Assembly (NCBI GenBank): GCA_017626405.1
Contig: JAGAIS010000006.1
Span: 195,100 to 259,099, forward strand
Direction of reading: 5' to 3'
Length of the DNA: 64,000 bases
Source of the DNA: Bacilli bacterium
GTDB lineage: Bacteria > Bacillota_I > Bacilli_A > RF39 > UBA660
This document shows positions 17,816-26,513 of this stretch, piece after piece. The position numbers and the translations under genes were made by a program. Below the pieces are notes generated by a model. That model searched no databases and was not told the origin of the DNA. It worked only from the letters and a program-made list of their open reading frames with translations. The first letter of the stretch is position 1. Each line of letters starts with the position of its first letter.

Positions 17816-17881
17816 ATTATCGCCCACCTATGATATAAGTATAGCATAAAATTTATTGTATATAAATAATAAAAATAGAGG

Positions 17882-17887
17882 TATAAT
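17882..17887 (+). promoter_or_regulatory. -10 element before the secreted protein gene
   Basis: TATAAT lies 40 bases before the TTG start at 17922. No convincing -35 hexamer is seen at 17 bases, so this is tentative. Confidence 0.4.
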
Positions 17888-17921
17888 TAAAATGTAAAAA
17901 TAATAGAAAGGAGGTAAAAGG

Positions 17922-18332
17922 TTGAAAAAAACTATTAGTTACTTTTCTTTGGCAATATTAGTGTCAATAATGTTTTCAAGTTTAGTCTTTGCCTTAACTA
18001 TCGGTGAATCGGTGCCTTTTGTTCTGTATGAAGGACAGTACTTAGATAAAAAAGAAAGTCTATCAAAAGGATATGTCGGAACAACTGCAGAATTTTTTGA
18101 AACTAAAGACACAACTGCAGGAATTTCAATATCAAAAGACAGAGTTTTACTTGGAAAAAAACTTTTAAAAAGATGTAATGTTGATGTTAAAGTAAATCAC
18201 ATATACACATGCAAATATACAAAAGAGCAATCAAGTGGGATGTATATCGGAACAGTAGTTAGAAATTCAGGAAACGACAACTCTGGAGAAATCAAAGGAC
18301 ATTTTTATTTGAGATCAGATAAAACGGCATAG
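17922..18332 (+). CDS. secreted protein of unknown function, TTG start
   Basis: The frame begins with TTG, preceded by an excellent AAAGGAGG site, so the rare start codon is well supported. A signal peptide (1-24, MKKTISYFSLA then a hydrophobic core, ending VFA) leads to a 112-residue mature domain. That domain has two Cys (RCNV and YTCKY), which may form a disulfide bond, and many polar residues. No family is recognised. It is monocistronic and followed by a terminator. Confidence 0.75.
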   Translation: MKKTISYFSLAILVSIMFSSLVFALTIGESVPFVLYEGQYLDKKESLSKGYVGTTAEFFETKDTTAGISISKDRVLLGKKLLKRCNVDVKVNHIYTCKYTKEQSSGMYIGTVVRNSGNDNSGEIKGHFYLRSDKTA

Positions 18333-18352
18333 TTTAAAACTATACCGTTTTT
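18321..18352. terminator. intrinsic terminator between convergent genes
   Basis: AAAACGG/CCGTTTT and ATAGTTT/AAACTAT form one long hairpin with a single mismatch, followed by T-rich sequence on the plus strand. It may also stop the Nudix gene ending at 18351. Confidence 0.8.
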
Positions 18353-18851
18353 ACTTTAATAAATAATCAATACAAACTTTGGCCGTTAAAACTAGTTCAT
18401 CTCGGTCATAATCACCCATAAATTTTCTTTCAAATCCCAAGCATCTTTCAGGCTCTGTATTAATGAAATCTCCACTTTTTAAAGTACCCATATAAGATAG
18501 AATTATCCAATCATTAAAAGATCCCGAATTCTTATCGAATCCCTTTTTATGAATAGCACCAATGAATTTATCAATTTGAACTACTGCTTCAGTTCCACCT
18601 TCTTCTCTTATTTCTCTTAAAAGAGATTCGCGGAAATTATTATCACTCATATTAGCAGACCCACCAATCGCGCATAATTTATCGACATCATCTCTAGCAC
18701 CTTTGCCTCTTCTTTGTAAAATAAGTTTTCCTTCATTATCAAACACAAAACATACAACTGCAACTTTAATTCCATCTTCAATATCAATATTTAATTCTTC
18801 TATTTTTTCTAATAATTCTTGAACATTAGTTACTTCTTCAGTAAATAACAT
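18351..18851 (-). CDS. Nudix hydrolase family protein
   Basis: The 166-residue protein has a Nudix fold with box GGSANMSDNNFRES then LLREIREEGG (about 63-86). The REIREE core with metal-binding Glu is intact. The first Glu of the box is Asp or Asn and the spacing is one residue longer than the consensus, so activity may differ. The long N-terminal helix (VQELLEKIEELNIDIEDGIK) suggests an IPP-isomerase-like layout, but I cannot set the substrate. It stands alone, before spoVIF. Confidence 0.8.
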   Translation of the reverse strand: MLFTEEVTNVQELLEKIEELNIDIEDGIKVAVVCFVFDNEGKLILQRRGKGARDDVDKLCAIGGSANMSDNNFRESLLREIREEGGTEAVVQIDKFIGAIHKKGFDKNSGSFNDWIILSYMGTLKSGDFINTEPERCLGFERKFMGDYDRDELVLTAKVCIDYLLK

Positions 18852-18887
18852 AATTCCACTTCCTATTCTAGAAATATTTTAACATAA

Positions 18888-19130
18888 TTAAAACATTTTA
18901 TCTACATTGCTTGGCACCTTGTCATTTAAAATTAAATCAATTATTTTATTTTCTTGACTCTCAGATACACTTTTACCAGTAAGATTAGATAATTCACGTA
19001 TAACTCCACTGAGTGTTTCTCGGTCTTTCATATTGCCCTCATTCAAACGCGAAGCAATATTCAAAATAGCTTCTTTATTTACATGTGTTTTCTTTTCAAC
19101 CTTCTTAAATAAATCATCATTTAATTCCAT
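18888..19130 (-). CDS. spoVIF: stage VI sporulation protein F
   Basis: SpoVIF is a small mother-cell protein needed for late coat assembly and spore resistance in Bacillus. The 80 residues align along the family: FKKVEKKTHVNKEAILNIA, MKDRETLSGVIRELSNLTGK, SESQENKIIDLILNDKVP. TGGAGG precedes the ATG. A sigma-K-like -10 element sits upstream, which fits the known late mother-cell expression of this gene in Bacillus subtilis. Confidence 0.9.
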   Translation of the reverse strand: MELNDDLFKKVEKKTHVNKEAILNIASRLNEGNMKDRETLSGVIRELSNLTGKSVSESQENKIIDLILNDKVPSNVDKMF

Positions 19131-19149
19131 AGTAAACCTCCACTTACTA

Positions 19150-19158
19150 TAGAATATG
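19150..19158 (-). promoter_or_regulatory. sigma-K-like -10 element of spoVIF
   Basis: CATATTCTA on the minus strand fits the sigma-K -10 consensus CATANNNTA exactly. AACA lies 15 bases upstream as a possible -35. The leader to the ATG would be only about 13-20 bases. The -35 region overlaps the terminator of the upstream gene. Confidence 0.55.
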
Positions 19159-19189
19159 AAAAAAACATATAAATGTTACTTTATATGTT
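19157..19189 (-). terminator. intrinsic terminator of the DUF5305-like gene
   Basis: ACATATAAA and TTTATATGT arms with a 6-base loop precede seven T on the minus strand. It separates this gene from spoVIF. Confidence 0.75.
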
Positions 19190-20150
19190 GTCTATTTATT
19201 TTATATACATAAGCTACATGTTTATTAAATACGACAAATATTGAAGCTTTATTCTTAATTACCTCAGTATAATTAATTACTTGATCAAGATTATAAGAAG
19301 CATCTACTAAATCTTTAAAATCCGATACAAATAAAACATCCATTTTAGCAAGATCTGGAATACTCTTTAATTTAACTATTTGTTTTTCATACTTTTTTAA
19401 TATATGGTCAATAGTCATCTGATACGGATCATTTTCTTTATTTATAGTTCTTAAAATCAATAGAATTAATAGAATAAACATGATAATTGCGCCCATGAAC
19501 TCTAAAGTAATTACTAAATATAATTCATTGTCGTCATCTTTAGTTTCACTGAACACTATTTTCTTATTACTAACTTTATCACTTGTTTTAATTGTCGTTT
19601 CATTCATATTTGGAATAGTAATATTTAGAGAATCACTCTTAACAAAACTTCTACCTAAATAGTCATTAAATAGAGAATAATTTATTTTAACAACATATTT
19701 TAAATTTGAAGCCCCGACTATATTGGTTGGAATGTCTTTTATATCAAATGAAGAACTTAAGTTAATTATATGACCTGTTACTTCATATTGATAATTATTA
19801 CTTTTATATATTTCAACATCTTCTCCATTTACTTCCCTATAGCCAACTATGTTATAACTATAACTACCTGTTACTTCTTCACTAAAAGTTATGGAATAGT
19901 TAAAATATGTATTAATCGTATCAATATCTGATAAGTTATAAGTATCTTTATTGTGAGTAAATACCTCTTTGCCCTTTTCTTTAACACTAAAGTTCATTTC
20001 ACTATTCTCTACTACACTTACATCTTGCATTCTTAAATCTTCATCTATTAGATTATAAAAATAAGCTAGAAAAAATGAAGAAATACCAATCAAAATAATA
20101 AGTATAAATATTAAATTATAATATAGAATAGTTCTATTCTTCTTATTCAT
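19176..20150 (-). CDS. DUF5305-like membrane protein
   Basis: The 324-residue protein has an N-terminal helix (about 9-30), an outer beta-rich domain (about 35-210), a second helix (about 218-238) and a cytoplasmic domain. That last domain ends with the segment VSDFKDLVDASYNLDQVINY and FVVFNKHVAYVYKI. This layout and the C-terminal segment resemble DUF5305, a family often linked to SipW-type signal peptidases and TasA-like proteins. ATG at 20150 fits; the upstream TTG at 20159 was rejected. It follows a TasA-like gene by 26 bases. Confidence 0.7.
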   Translation of the reverse strand: MNKKNRTILYYNLIFILIILIGISSFFLAYFYNLIDEDLRMQDVSVVENSEMNFSVKEKGKEVFTHNKDTYNLSDIDTINTYFNYSITFSEEVTGSYSYNIVGYREVNGEDVEIYKSNNYQYEVTGHIINLSSSFDIKDIPTNIVGASNLKYVVKINYSLFNDYLGRSFVKSDSLNITIPNMNETTIKTSDKVSNKKIVFSETKDDDNELYLVITLEFMGAIIMFILLILLILRTINKENDPYQMTIDHILKKYEKQIVKLKSIPDLAKMDVLFVSDFKDLVDASYNLDQVINYTEVIKNKASIFVVFNKHVAYVYKINRQHIK

Positions 20151-20176
20151 GAACACCAATCCCTTATTTATTTTAT

Positions 20177-20776
20177 CTACATTTCATTAAATGATGCATC
20201 TAAATATAAAGTTGCACCAATATTATTACTACTCAAATAATAATCTAATGCTTCACTATACTCAGCATCGAGTTCTCTAGACCCCTTTAACCTAACTTTA
20301 ACCACTACTTGATTAGCAGTATTGCTTTTTATTTCATCTTTGATTCCTAAATCGGCATCTACATGTACATTATTATCTTTATTATTTACTGCATAATAGA
20401 CATTATAAAATACAAAATCTTTCAAATAATAATCTTTTCCATTATAAGAAAATAGATAATCTTCTAACTTACTCTTTGTTATATTTCTGATATAAGCATC
20501 TATATTTCCCTTATTTTCTATATCGAAAATAAAAGTATTAATATTATTTTCCCTATTTAAATTAATATTAAACATAATATTATTTTTTCTTAAACTTATA
20601 TCATTTAAATTCATAGTATTACTATTCAAATTATTAAATTCTATATTAAATTCTTTTGAATCTCTCGAATAATCAATGGCAAAAGAACAAGTTATCGTTA
20701 AAAAAGCCATTGAAACTAAAAATATAGCTGCTAATAAAAAAGTAACTGCAAATTTATAATTCATCTTTGATTCCAT
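20177..20776 (-). CDS. TasA/camelysin-like secreted protein
   Basis: A long signal segment (about residues 5-34) runs into a beta-rich domain of 165 residues. The phrase FIDIENKGNIDAYIRNIT resembles the core of TasA/camelysin-type fibre proteins, whose signal peptides are cut by SipW. ATG at 20776 lies 9 bases after AGGGTAAGG. An in-frame ATG at 20785 touches that site. It pairs with the DUF5305-like gene. No SipW gene is seen nearby. Family match is moderate. Confidence 0.6.
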   Translation of the reverse strand: MESKMNYKFAVTFLLAAIFLVSMAFLTITCSFAIDYSRDSKEFNIEFNNLNSNTMNLNDISLRKNNIMFNINLNRENNINTFIFDIENKGNIDAYIRNITKSKLEDYLFSYNGKDYYLKDFVFYNVYYAVNNKDNNVHVDADLGIKDEIKSNTANQVVVKVRLKGSRELDAEYSEALDYYLSSNNIGATLYLDASFNEM

Positions 20777-20829
20777 ACTACACATCCTTACCCTATATAA
20801 ATTATATAATCTTTTTTCTATTTAGTAAA

Positions 20830-20854
20830 TAAAAAAAGACTAATTAATTAGTCT
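20830..20854 (-). terminator. intrinsic terminator of miaA
   Basis: AGACTAATTAATTAGTCT is fully palindromic and is followed by seven T on the minus strand, overlapping the gene end. Confidence 0.8.
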
Positions 20855-21710
20855 CGATATAATTTATAACATCATCAATTGTGTTTTGAAAATTATCAAA
20901 GTCGACATTGAACCATTTAACATCCATTTGATTATTAAACCAAGTATATTGTCTTTTAGCATAATTACGACTATTTTGTTTGCATTCATCTACTACTTCG
21001 ACAAAAGTCTTTTTATCATCAAAGAATTCATAAAGTTCTTTATATCCAATAGCCGTATTCAAAGCTTTTGAACGAATACCTTTTTTATAAAAACTCTTTA
21101 CTTCATCTACTAGAGGGATTAGCATTTTTTCAAATCTATCATCAATTCTTTTATAAAGAACATCTCTATCTGTTGTAAGGCCAATGAAATATACATCGTC
21201 ATATAGTAAATTATCTTTATCTTTTATCTGACTGTCATCACTTAAATTATTTTTAATCGCACTAATAAGTCTTCTTCGATTATTAGTATCGATCACACTT
21301 TTATCATCATTACTCAATTTATCTAATAATTCTTGCGTTTCTAATTCATCAATATAATCTAAATTATCAGTATTTACAAAATCATAGTTATATAATGCAG
21401 CTTTGATATAAAGACCAGTTCCACCGACTAAAATTGGAATGTGCCCTTTAGCCTTAATTTCATCAATTTTTTCACGAGCATCTTTCTGATAGTCATAGAC
21501 AGTATACATTTCCGTAACATCTTTAATATCTAAAAGATGATGTTTAACGCCATTCATCTCATCCTTCGTAACTTTTGCTGTACCAATGTCCATTCCCCTA
21601 TATACTTGAGTACTATCGGCATTGATTATTTCTCCATTGTAAATTTTCGCCAGTTCTACACTCATTTTAGTCTTTCCAACAGCCGTCGGTCCACATACAA
21701 CGATAATCAT
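20844..21710 (-). CDS. miaA: tRNA dimethylallyltransferase MiaA
   Basis: MiaA adds a dimethylallyl group to A37 of tRNAs that read codons starting with U. The 288-residue enzyme shows the P-loop VCGPTAVGKTKMS (5-17), INADSTQVYRGMDIGTAK (33-50), LVGGTGLYIKA (near 98) and the C-terminal RQYTWFN motif. All are diagnostic. It is divergent from def. MtaB nearby acts at the same tRNA position on other tRNAs. Confidence 0.97.
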   Translation of the reverse strand: MIIVVCGPTAVGKTKMSVELAKIYNGEIINADSTQVYRGMDIGTAKVTKDEMNGVKHHLLDIKDVTEMYTVYDYQKDAREKIDEIKAKGHIPILVGGTGLYIKAALYNYDFVNTDNLDYIDELETQELLDKLSNDDKSVIDTNNRRRLISAIKNNLSDDSQIKDKDNLLYDDVYFIGLTTDRDVLYKRIDDRFEKMLIPLVDEVKSFYKKGIRSKALNTAIGYKELYEFFDDKKTFVEVVDECKQNSRNYAKRQYTWFNNQMDVKWFNVDFDNFQNTIDDVINYIETN

Positions 21711-21807
21711 ATAATCACTTCCAACATTATTATAACAAATTTATTAGTAATACTTTATTTTTTTTTAAATATTTGATAAAATACCCATTAGTTGAGGGGT
21801 GTGTAGT

Positions 21808-22359
21808 ATGAAATTACCTGATATAAAAATATTAGATGAAAAAGATCCTAGACTTCATCAAGTCTCTAAAGAGGTTACTTTTCCACTAGATGATGAGACT
21901 AAGCAAAAAATTGAAGATTGTTTAGTATATCTAGAGATGAGTCAAAATGAAGAATATGCTAAAAAGTATGATCTACGTGCTGGTATGGGATTATCTTTCT
22001 GTCAAATCGGTGACATGAGAAGAATATTCGTCGTATCGGAAGATTATGGTAATGGCGAATTTGGTCGCTATGTAATAATAAATCCTAAAATAATCAGTCA
22101 CTCAGAAGAATTAATATATGTTGGCGAAGGTGAAGGATGTCTATCAGTCAATCGTGAAACTATCGGAATTGTTCCGAGATATGCTAGATTAAAAGTACGT
22201 GCCTATGATGAAAATGGTGAAGAATTTGAAATGCGAGTAAGAGAAGATATAGCAATAGCATTTCAACATGAGATGGATCATTTAGATGGAATTCTATTTA
22301 CTGACAAAATCGATTCTAAAAATCCTTTTAAAGACAAAGAAAAAATGCGAGAAATCTAA
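21808..22359 (+). CDS. def: peptide deformylase
   Basis: Removes the formyl group from new polypeptides, using a bound metal ion. The three family motifs are present: GMGLSFCQIG (motif 1, usually GxGLAAxQ), EGCLS (motif 2, metal Cys) and QHEMDHLDG (motif 3, metal His and catalytic Glu). Length (183 residues) and motif 2 EGCLS are of the Gram-positive type 2 form. ATG at 21808 has GAGGGG 8 bases upstream. GTG at 21799 overlaps that site. Motif 1 deviates (SFC for AAP). Confidence 0.96.
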   Translation: MKLPDIKILDEKDPRLHQVSKEVTFPLDDETKQKIEDCLVYLEMSQNEEYAKKYDLRAGMGLSFCQIGDMRRIFVVSEDYGNGEFGRYVIINPKIISHSEELIYVGEGEGCLSVNRETIGIVPRYARLKVRAYDENGEEFEMRVREDIAIAFQHEMDHLDGILFTDKIDSKNPFKDKEKMREI

Positions 22360-22374
22360 TCGCATTTTTATTTT
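22342..22374 (+). terminator. intrinsic terminator of def
   Basis: AAAATGCGA and TCGCATTTT arms with a 9-base loop are followed by TATTTTT. It also overlaps the end of the convergent gene. Confidence 0.85.
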
Positions 22375-22892
22375 TCCCTAATACTTAATTTTAATCCAAG
22401 ATAATCGCCAAAGTCCGACTCTTCTATGTATTCTTTAGATATCCAAATTCTAACATCAATCGTATCTTCGCTATGAGCACCTATTCTAAAACTCTGAATA
22501 GTTCCGTCATTAAGAGAAGCCAAACTATTATAAGACTCATTGTTAACGGAAACATATATCTTATGTAAATCATCTATTTCATTTAAACTAGTTGTATTTA
22601 TTACTAAATCATATTTTACAGTTTCATCTGAATTGTTATACACTTTAACCAAGTTAATCGGAGCATATCTAGAACCTACTTCATTACTAATTGGATATTC
22701 ACTGACGTCTAATACATCACTGCCACTAACATATTTAACTAACAATTTACTATTTACATGACTAGCAATATTTTCATCTCCTACATCGCTTAAAGAAAGC
22801 GAATATGTTGCCATACTTACGCTTAGCAAAACAAAGAACAGCGAAATTATAAAAAAATATATCTTCTTTCGGAAATAATCACTTAACTTCAT
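22368..22892 (-). CDS. TasA/camelysin-like secreted protein, second copy
   Basis: The 174-residue protein has a strong hydrophobic signal segment (about 9-31). A beta-rich domain follows, with SRYAPINLVKVYNNSDETVKYDLVI and a repeated polar pattern, like SipW-dependent fibre proteins. It is related in style, not closely, to the protein at 20177-20776. ATG at 22892 follows AGGTGG; GTG at 22901 was rejected. It is a single gene between def and mtaB. The function is inferred from layout. Confidence 0.55.
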   Translation of the reverse strand: MKLSDYFRKKIYFFIISLFFVLLSVSMATYSLSLSDVGDENIASHVNSKLLVKYVSGSDVLDVSEYPISNEVGSRYAPINLVKVYNNSDETVKYDLVINTTSLNEIDDLHKIYVSVNNESYNSLASLNDGTIQSFRIGAHSEDTIDVRIWISKEYIEESDFGDYLGLKLSIREK

Positions 22893-22950
22893 ATATACCA
22901 CCTAAGTAATTTAATTATAATTGTTATTTTTAGTTTACACAACAATTCAC

Positions 22951-22998
22951 AAAAAAATACACATTAATTTACATTATAAATTTGTAAACTAATGTGTA
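22951..22998 (-). terminator. intrinsic terminator of mtaB
   Basis: On the minus strand a 15-base imperfect stem (ACACATTAGTTTACA against TGTAAATTAATGTGT) is followed by a T run (22951-22957). Confidence 0.8.
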
Positions 22999-23001
22999 AT
23001 A

Positions 23002-24261
23002 TTACATAATGTTGCCATATACGTTTTTTCCATCTATCTTTGTTATTTTAACAAATACAAACGTATTTGGTTCAACAATCTCGTCAAAATGAACTTTTAT
23101 ATAGTTACCTGTAAATCCCTCTTGTCCATTTTCCGATAATACTAGAACTACTTCTCCCAGATACTTTTCATAAAATTGATTTTCTAATTTATCGCTTAAT
23201 TCTAGAACAATATCACATCTTTTTCTCTTAACTGTATCATTAATAGGTTTCATAGTTGCAGCCTTTGTACCTTCTCTTTTTGAAAAAGGAAATGTATGAA
23301 TTTTGCTAAAACCAATAGACTTCAGATTTTCTAAAGTTATAGCAAAGTCTTCATCGGTTTCATTTGGAAATCCAACTACTAAATCAGTAGTTATATTGGC
23401 ATCCTTTCTAATGGACCTCAATTGTTCTATTTTCTTCTTATATTCCTCTATATTATATTTTCTATTCATAAGTTTTAATATGTGATCAGATCCACTTTGA
23501 ATTGGTACATGAAAGTGACTTACTATTTTTTCATTCACTTTTAATTCTTCCATAAATTCATCATCTAACTCAGTTATTTCAATAGATGATATTCTTATCC
23601 TCTTTAATTTGTCTATTGTACTTATTCTTTTTATTAAAGTTGTTAAGTTATAATCTAGTCCAGCACCATAAGAACCAGTATGAATACCCGTTAAAACGAT
23701 TTCCTGATATCCTGAATCAACTAAACATTTTACTTCATCAAAAGCAACATTGATATCTTTACTTCTTATATTTCCCCTCGTAAAAGGAATAACACAATAC
23801 GAGCAATAATTATTGCATCCATCTTGAATCTTGACAAATCCCCTAGTATGTCCCTCGAAATTATTAATTGACATATCTTCAAAATCGACATTTCTCAAAT
23901 CATACATCTTTACTATATTAGTCATATTGTTCCTATAATCATTAATAAGTGGAACTATCTTCGATTTGTCTTTATTGCCAATAATAATATCAGCATCAAT
24001 GTCGCTTAAATCTCCACTATGATATTCAACCATACAACCAACTATTACTAATATTGCATCTCTATTAACTTTTCTTGCATGTCTAACCATCTTCCTCGAT
24101 TTGCTATCTGCTTGATTTGTTACTGTACAAGTATTAATAATAATTACATCAGCTTCCTCTTCTGATGATTCAACATAATTATTATTAATCATTTGTTCTT
24201 TTATATATTCCGATTCATAACTATTAACTTTACAACCTAAAGTTTCAACATAAAATTTCAT
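23002..24261 (-). CDS. mtaB: tRNA methylthiotransferase MtaB (t6A37)
   Basis: MtaB converts t6A37 to ms2t6A37 in tRNAs reading ANN codons, using two iron-sulfur clusters. Seen: the three N-terminal cluster cysteines (LGCKVNSYES, INTCTV, VGCMVEY), the radical SAM motif CNNYCSYC (near 150) and the family segment FVKIQDGC. A C-terminal TRAM domain ends GFTGNYIKVHFD. The KVNSYES motif marks MtaB rather than MiaB. ATG at 24261 follows GGGTG; the GTG at 24273 overlaps the site. Confidence 0.95.
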   Translation of the reverse strand: MKFYVETLGCKVNSYESEYIKEQMINNNYVESSEEEADVIIINTCTVTNQADSKSRKMVRHARKVNRDAILVIVGCMVEYHSGDLSDIDADIIIGNKDKSKIVPLINDYRNNMTNIVKMYDLRNVDFEDMSINNFEGHTRGFVKIQDGCNNYCSYCVIPFTRGNIRSKDINVAFDEVKCLVDSGYQEIVLTGIHTGSYGAGLDYNLTTLIKRISTIDKLKRIRISSIEITELDDEFMEELKVNEKIVSHFHVPIQSGSDHILKLMNRKYNIEEYKKKIEQLRSIRKDANITTDLVVGFPNETDEDFAITLENLKSIGFSKIHTFPFSKREGTKAATMKPINDTVKRKRCDIVLELSDKLENQFYEKYLGEVVLVLSENGQEGFTGNYIKVHFDEIVEPNTFVFVKITKIDGKNVYGNIM

Positions 24262-24289
24262 ATTATCACCCATTCACACGTATTATAAC

Positions 24290-24320
24290 ATAAAAAAAGA
24301 TTGTTATATTCAATCTTTTA
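24290..24320 (-). terminator. intrinsic terminator
   Basis: AAAAGATTG and CAATCTTTT arms with a 7-base loop and a T run on the minus strand overlap the end of the gene at 24318. Confidence 0.8.
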
Positions 24321-24806
24321 TCTTGCTAAATCATTTTGTAATTGTCTAAGAGCTTTTAAAAAAGCTTCCTCTTTTTCATAACTCATTAAACTTACTTCAA
24401 TCTTAGTCTGTGGCATTGCATCACCCATTTTATTAGATAGATTTACCTTTTTAATATCGATATCAGAAGAATTATGAAATTCATTATCATAATTAACTCC
24501 ATCTTTGCCTCTAGCTTTTAACAATTCATCATAACTAATAATTGCATTATTTTCTTGTTCTTGCTCATAACTAGTTAATTCGATAATAGCTGGCTTATAA
24601 TTAGTTTCAATATTTTTAGTAATTGCTTCCAAATCAATCATATCTTTTTTAGACTTTAAACGTGCACTCATACTTCTCTCCTTATTCTTTATAAAATTTA
24701 AAATAATTATCGAAATAAGAAGCATCCATACGATCACGGTAATAAACAATAAATCGTCTATTGTCATGAAACCACATACTTTCTTTTTCCGATTATTATA
24801 TACCAT
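24318..24806 (-). CDS. membrane-anchored protein of unknown function
   Basis: One membrane helix (about 20-41 from the first ATG) is followed by a charged cytoplasmic or outer region with coiled-coil character (SYEQEQENNAIISYDELLKARGKDG, KEEAFLKALRQLQNDL). Two starts are possible: ATG at 24806, with no clear site but next to the upstream stop, and ATG at 24767 with a weak GTGG. The second would start directly before the helix. It follows the CPBP gene by two bases, so is probably co-transcribed. No family is recognised. Confidence 0.6.
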   Translation of the reverse strand: MVYNNRKKKVCGFMTIDDLLFITVIVWMLLISIIILNFIKNKERSMSARLKSKKDMIDLEAITKNIETNYKPAIIELTSYEQEQENNAIISYDELLKARGKDGVNYDNEFHNSSDIDIKKVNLSNKMGDAMPQTKIEVSLMSYEKEEAFLKALRQLQNDLAR

Positions 24807-24808
24807 TT

Positions 24809-25678
24809 TTACATTATTAACAATACACTAACAAAATTATTAAATCCATGTACAAAAATCGTATATAAAATATTTTCATCTTCAGTATATAATTTAGCTA
24901 AATATATGCCCATTGTAATATAAACAATGCTTCCAATAACTTCAACTAAATCTAAACTCTTAATTTTTACAATTAGATTTCCAAATTCAGACATATATAC
25001 TGAAGTAAACAGCATTAGTATTAGAACTGATGCTATAACTGATAGCATAATTTTTGTGCTTTTCTTGATTTTTTCATCACTTAAAATGCGATTTAATACT
25101 ATTCCTATCAATAATATTTCCATAAAAAGCACAACGCTACCAGTTACATGCATTAGTCCAAAGATTAAACCACTTACAGCTATAAATACCCTTTTATTCT
25201 TTACTACGTCACTAATACCTGCACGGAAAATAAGTTCTTCCGTAATAGGAGCAAGTATTGAAACAGAGATCATCATTACAAGTGGTGCACTTACGAGCAT
25301 CTTTTCAACTAATTCTTGGTTTTCAACTGATGTAGAATCAAGTCCTAACAATACAGTTAATATAGATATTACAATACCAGCACCAATTTTAACGACAAAG
25401 AGCATTAAACCACTTATAATTACTTTCTTTATAAAATTTTCTCCACCCATTGTTTTTATTTTTTTAGTAGCATCCTTTATCTTATCAAAATACAGAATAA
25501 ATACGATAATAACTAAGATGACCGAATGAATTGTATCAACAAGTATTAGATCATTATAATCACTGCCATTCAATGTCATTCCAAGTATCTCTCTTAAAAA
25601 CAATACAATTGGAATTGAAATAAACATAAAACAACAAAATGAGAAAAAGAAACGTATAATTTTTAAACTATCTTTCAT
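24809..25678 (-). CDS. CPBP-family intramembrane metalloprotease
   Basis: This polytopic protein (about eight helices, 289 residues) shows the Abi/CAAX protease motifs: EELIFRAGI (EExxxR, near 165), FGLMH (near 195) and the late HGFNNFVSVL. In Gram-positive bacteria such proteins act in bacteriocin immunity or in processing membrane substrates. ATG at 25678 follows AGGTGA; GTG at 25687 was rejected. It follows a degenerate relative, suggesting a tandem duplication. Confidence 0.9.
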   Translation of the reverse strand: MKDSLKIIRFFFSFCCFMFISIPIVLFLREILGMTLNGSDYNDLILVDTIHSVILVIIVFILYFDKIKDATKKIKTMGGENFIKKVIISGLMLFVVKIGAGIVISILTVLLGLDSTSVENQELVEKMLVSAPLVMMISVSILAPITEELIFRAGISDVVKNKRVFIAVSGLIFGLMHVTGSVVLFMEILLIGIVLNRILSDEKIKKSTKIMLSVIASVLILMLFTSVYMSEFGNLIVKIKSLDLVEVIGSIVYITMGIYLAKLYTEDENILYTIFVHGFNNFVSVLLIM

Positions 25679-25687
25679 ATAATTCAC

Positions 25688-26377
25688 CTATATTATATAA
25701 TTTATGGCAAAAATACCAAATAATACATAACAAATATATGTTATGATAACCGACCAAATATTTTGGTTAGTCTTATACAGATATGTAAGTAATGCCACTA
25801 ATAAAGCAGGTGTAAGGGAATAAAAAATCGCCCTCTCAAAACTTGTATGTAACATAACTCCGTATATAATTCCATAAGTTAGTCCTGATACAAGTGATGC
25901 AGTACCGGATTTTTTTATTATGTTAGAAAATCCTAGTGGAAAAATTATACATAATAGGAATGGCATGAAAATACATTCAATCACCAAGTTAAGTGCAAAA
26001 CTAAGTGTAAATTTGTTATCAAAGTAATTCGTAAACTTATATCCAATACTAATACCTCGAGGATTTCCAATATAATTTAGAAAATCGTGAAGTATTATCG
26101 TTACTAAAACGAGAAATACAAAACAAGCAACACAGTAAATTACACTGTTTATCCAAGTTCTGCCAAATTTAGTCTTACCCGCTTTTATATTCTTGTAATA
26201 AATAACGAATATTACTAGCGTTATAAGTAAATACTTAATCATATTTGCTATCTCATACGCTAATCCTTTAAAGTGTAGACCAAATAACCCAAGCACTTTA
26301 AAGAAGTATGAGTCAACTAATATGTACAGTAATATACTTATGACTAGTTGAATAACAGCCATCACTTTACTTTTCAT
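25688..26377 (-). CDS. degenerate CPBP-like membrane protein
   Basis: The 229-residue protein has about seven helices, arranged like CPBP proteases. Where the motifs should be it has IECIFMPFLLC and GIIYGVMLH. The EExxxR pair is lost (only one Glu, no Arg), although a His remains. This is likely an inactive relative or paralogue of the protein encoded directly downstream (10-base gap). A consensus promoter stands upstream. The family call is inferred. Confidence 0.6.
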   Translation of the reverse strand: MKSKVMAVIQLVISILLYILVDSYFFKVLGLFGLHFKGLAYEIANMIKYLLITLVIFVIYYKNIKAGKTKFGRTWINSVIYCVACFVFLVLVTIILHDFLNYIGNPRGISIGYKFTNYFDNKFTLSFALNLVIECIFMPFLLCIIFPLGFSNIIKKSGTASLVSGLTYGIIYGVMLHTSFERAIFYSLTPALLVALLTYLYKTNQNIWSVIITYICYVLFGIFAINYII

Positions 26378-26395
26378 ACTATCACCTATAATAAA

Positions 26396-26424
26396 ATTAT
26401 AAATTGATATTTTTTTTACATCAA
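26396..26424 (-). promoter_or_regulatory. sigma-A-type promoter TTGATG-17-TATAAT
   Basis: On the minus strand, 19 bases before the start of the gene ending at 25688; -35 at 26419-26424 and -10 at 26396-26401. It should drive the two CPBP-like genes and the gene ending at 24318. Confidence 0.75.
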
Positions 26425-26513
26425 CACTTTTTGTAAATTAACTTTGTATTGACAAATCATTTTACACATAGTAATTGTTAATATTTTGCAAATATAGGGA
26501 ATTATAATTATAT

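Noticed and set aside
24927-25529. 200-residue ORF opposite the CPBP protease gene
   Set aside because: The reverse strand of a well-supported membrane protease; composition is that of an antisense frame.
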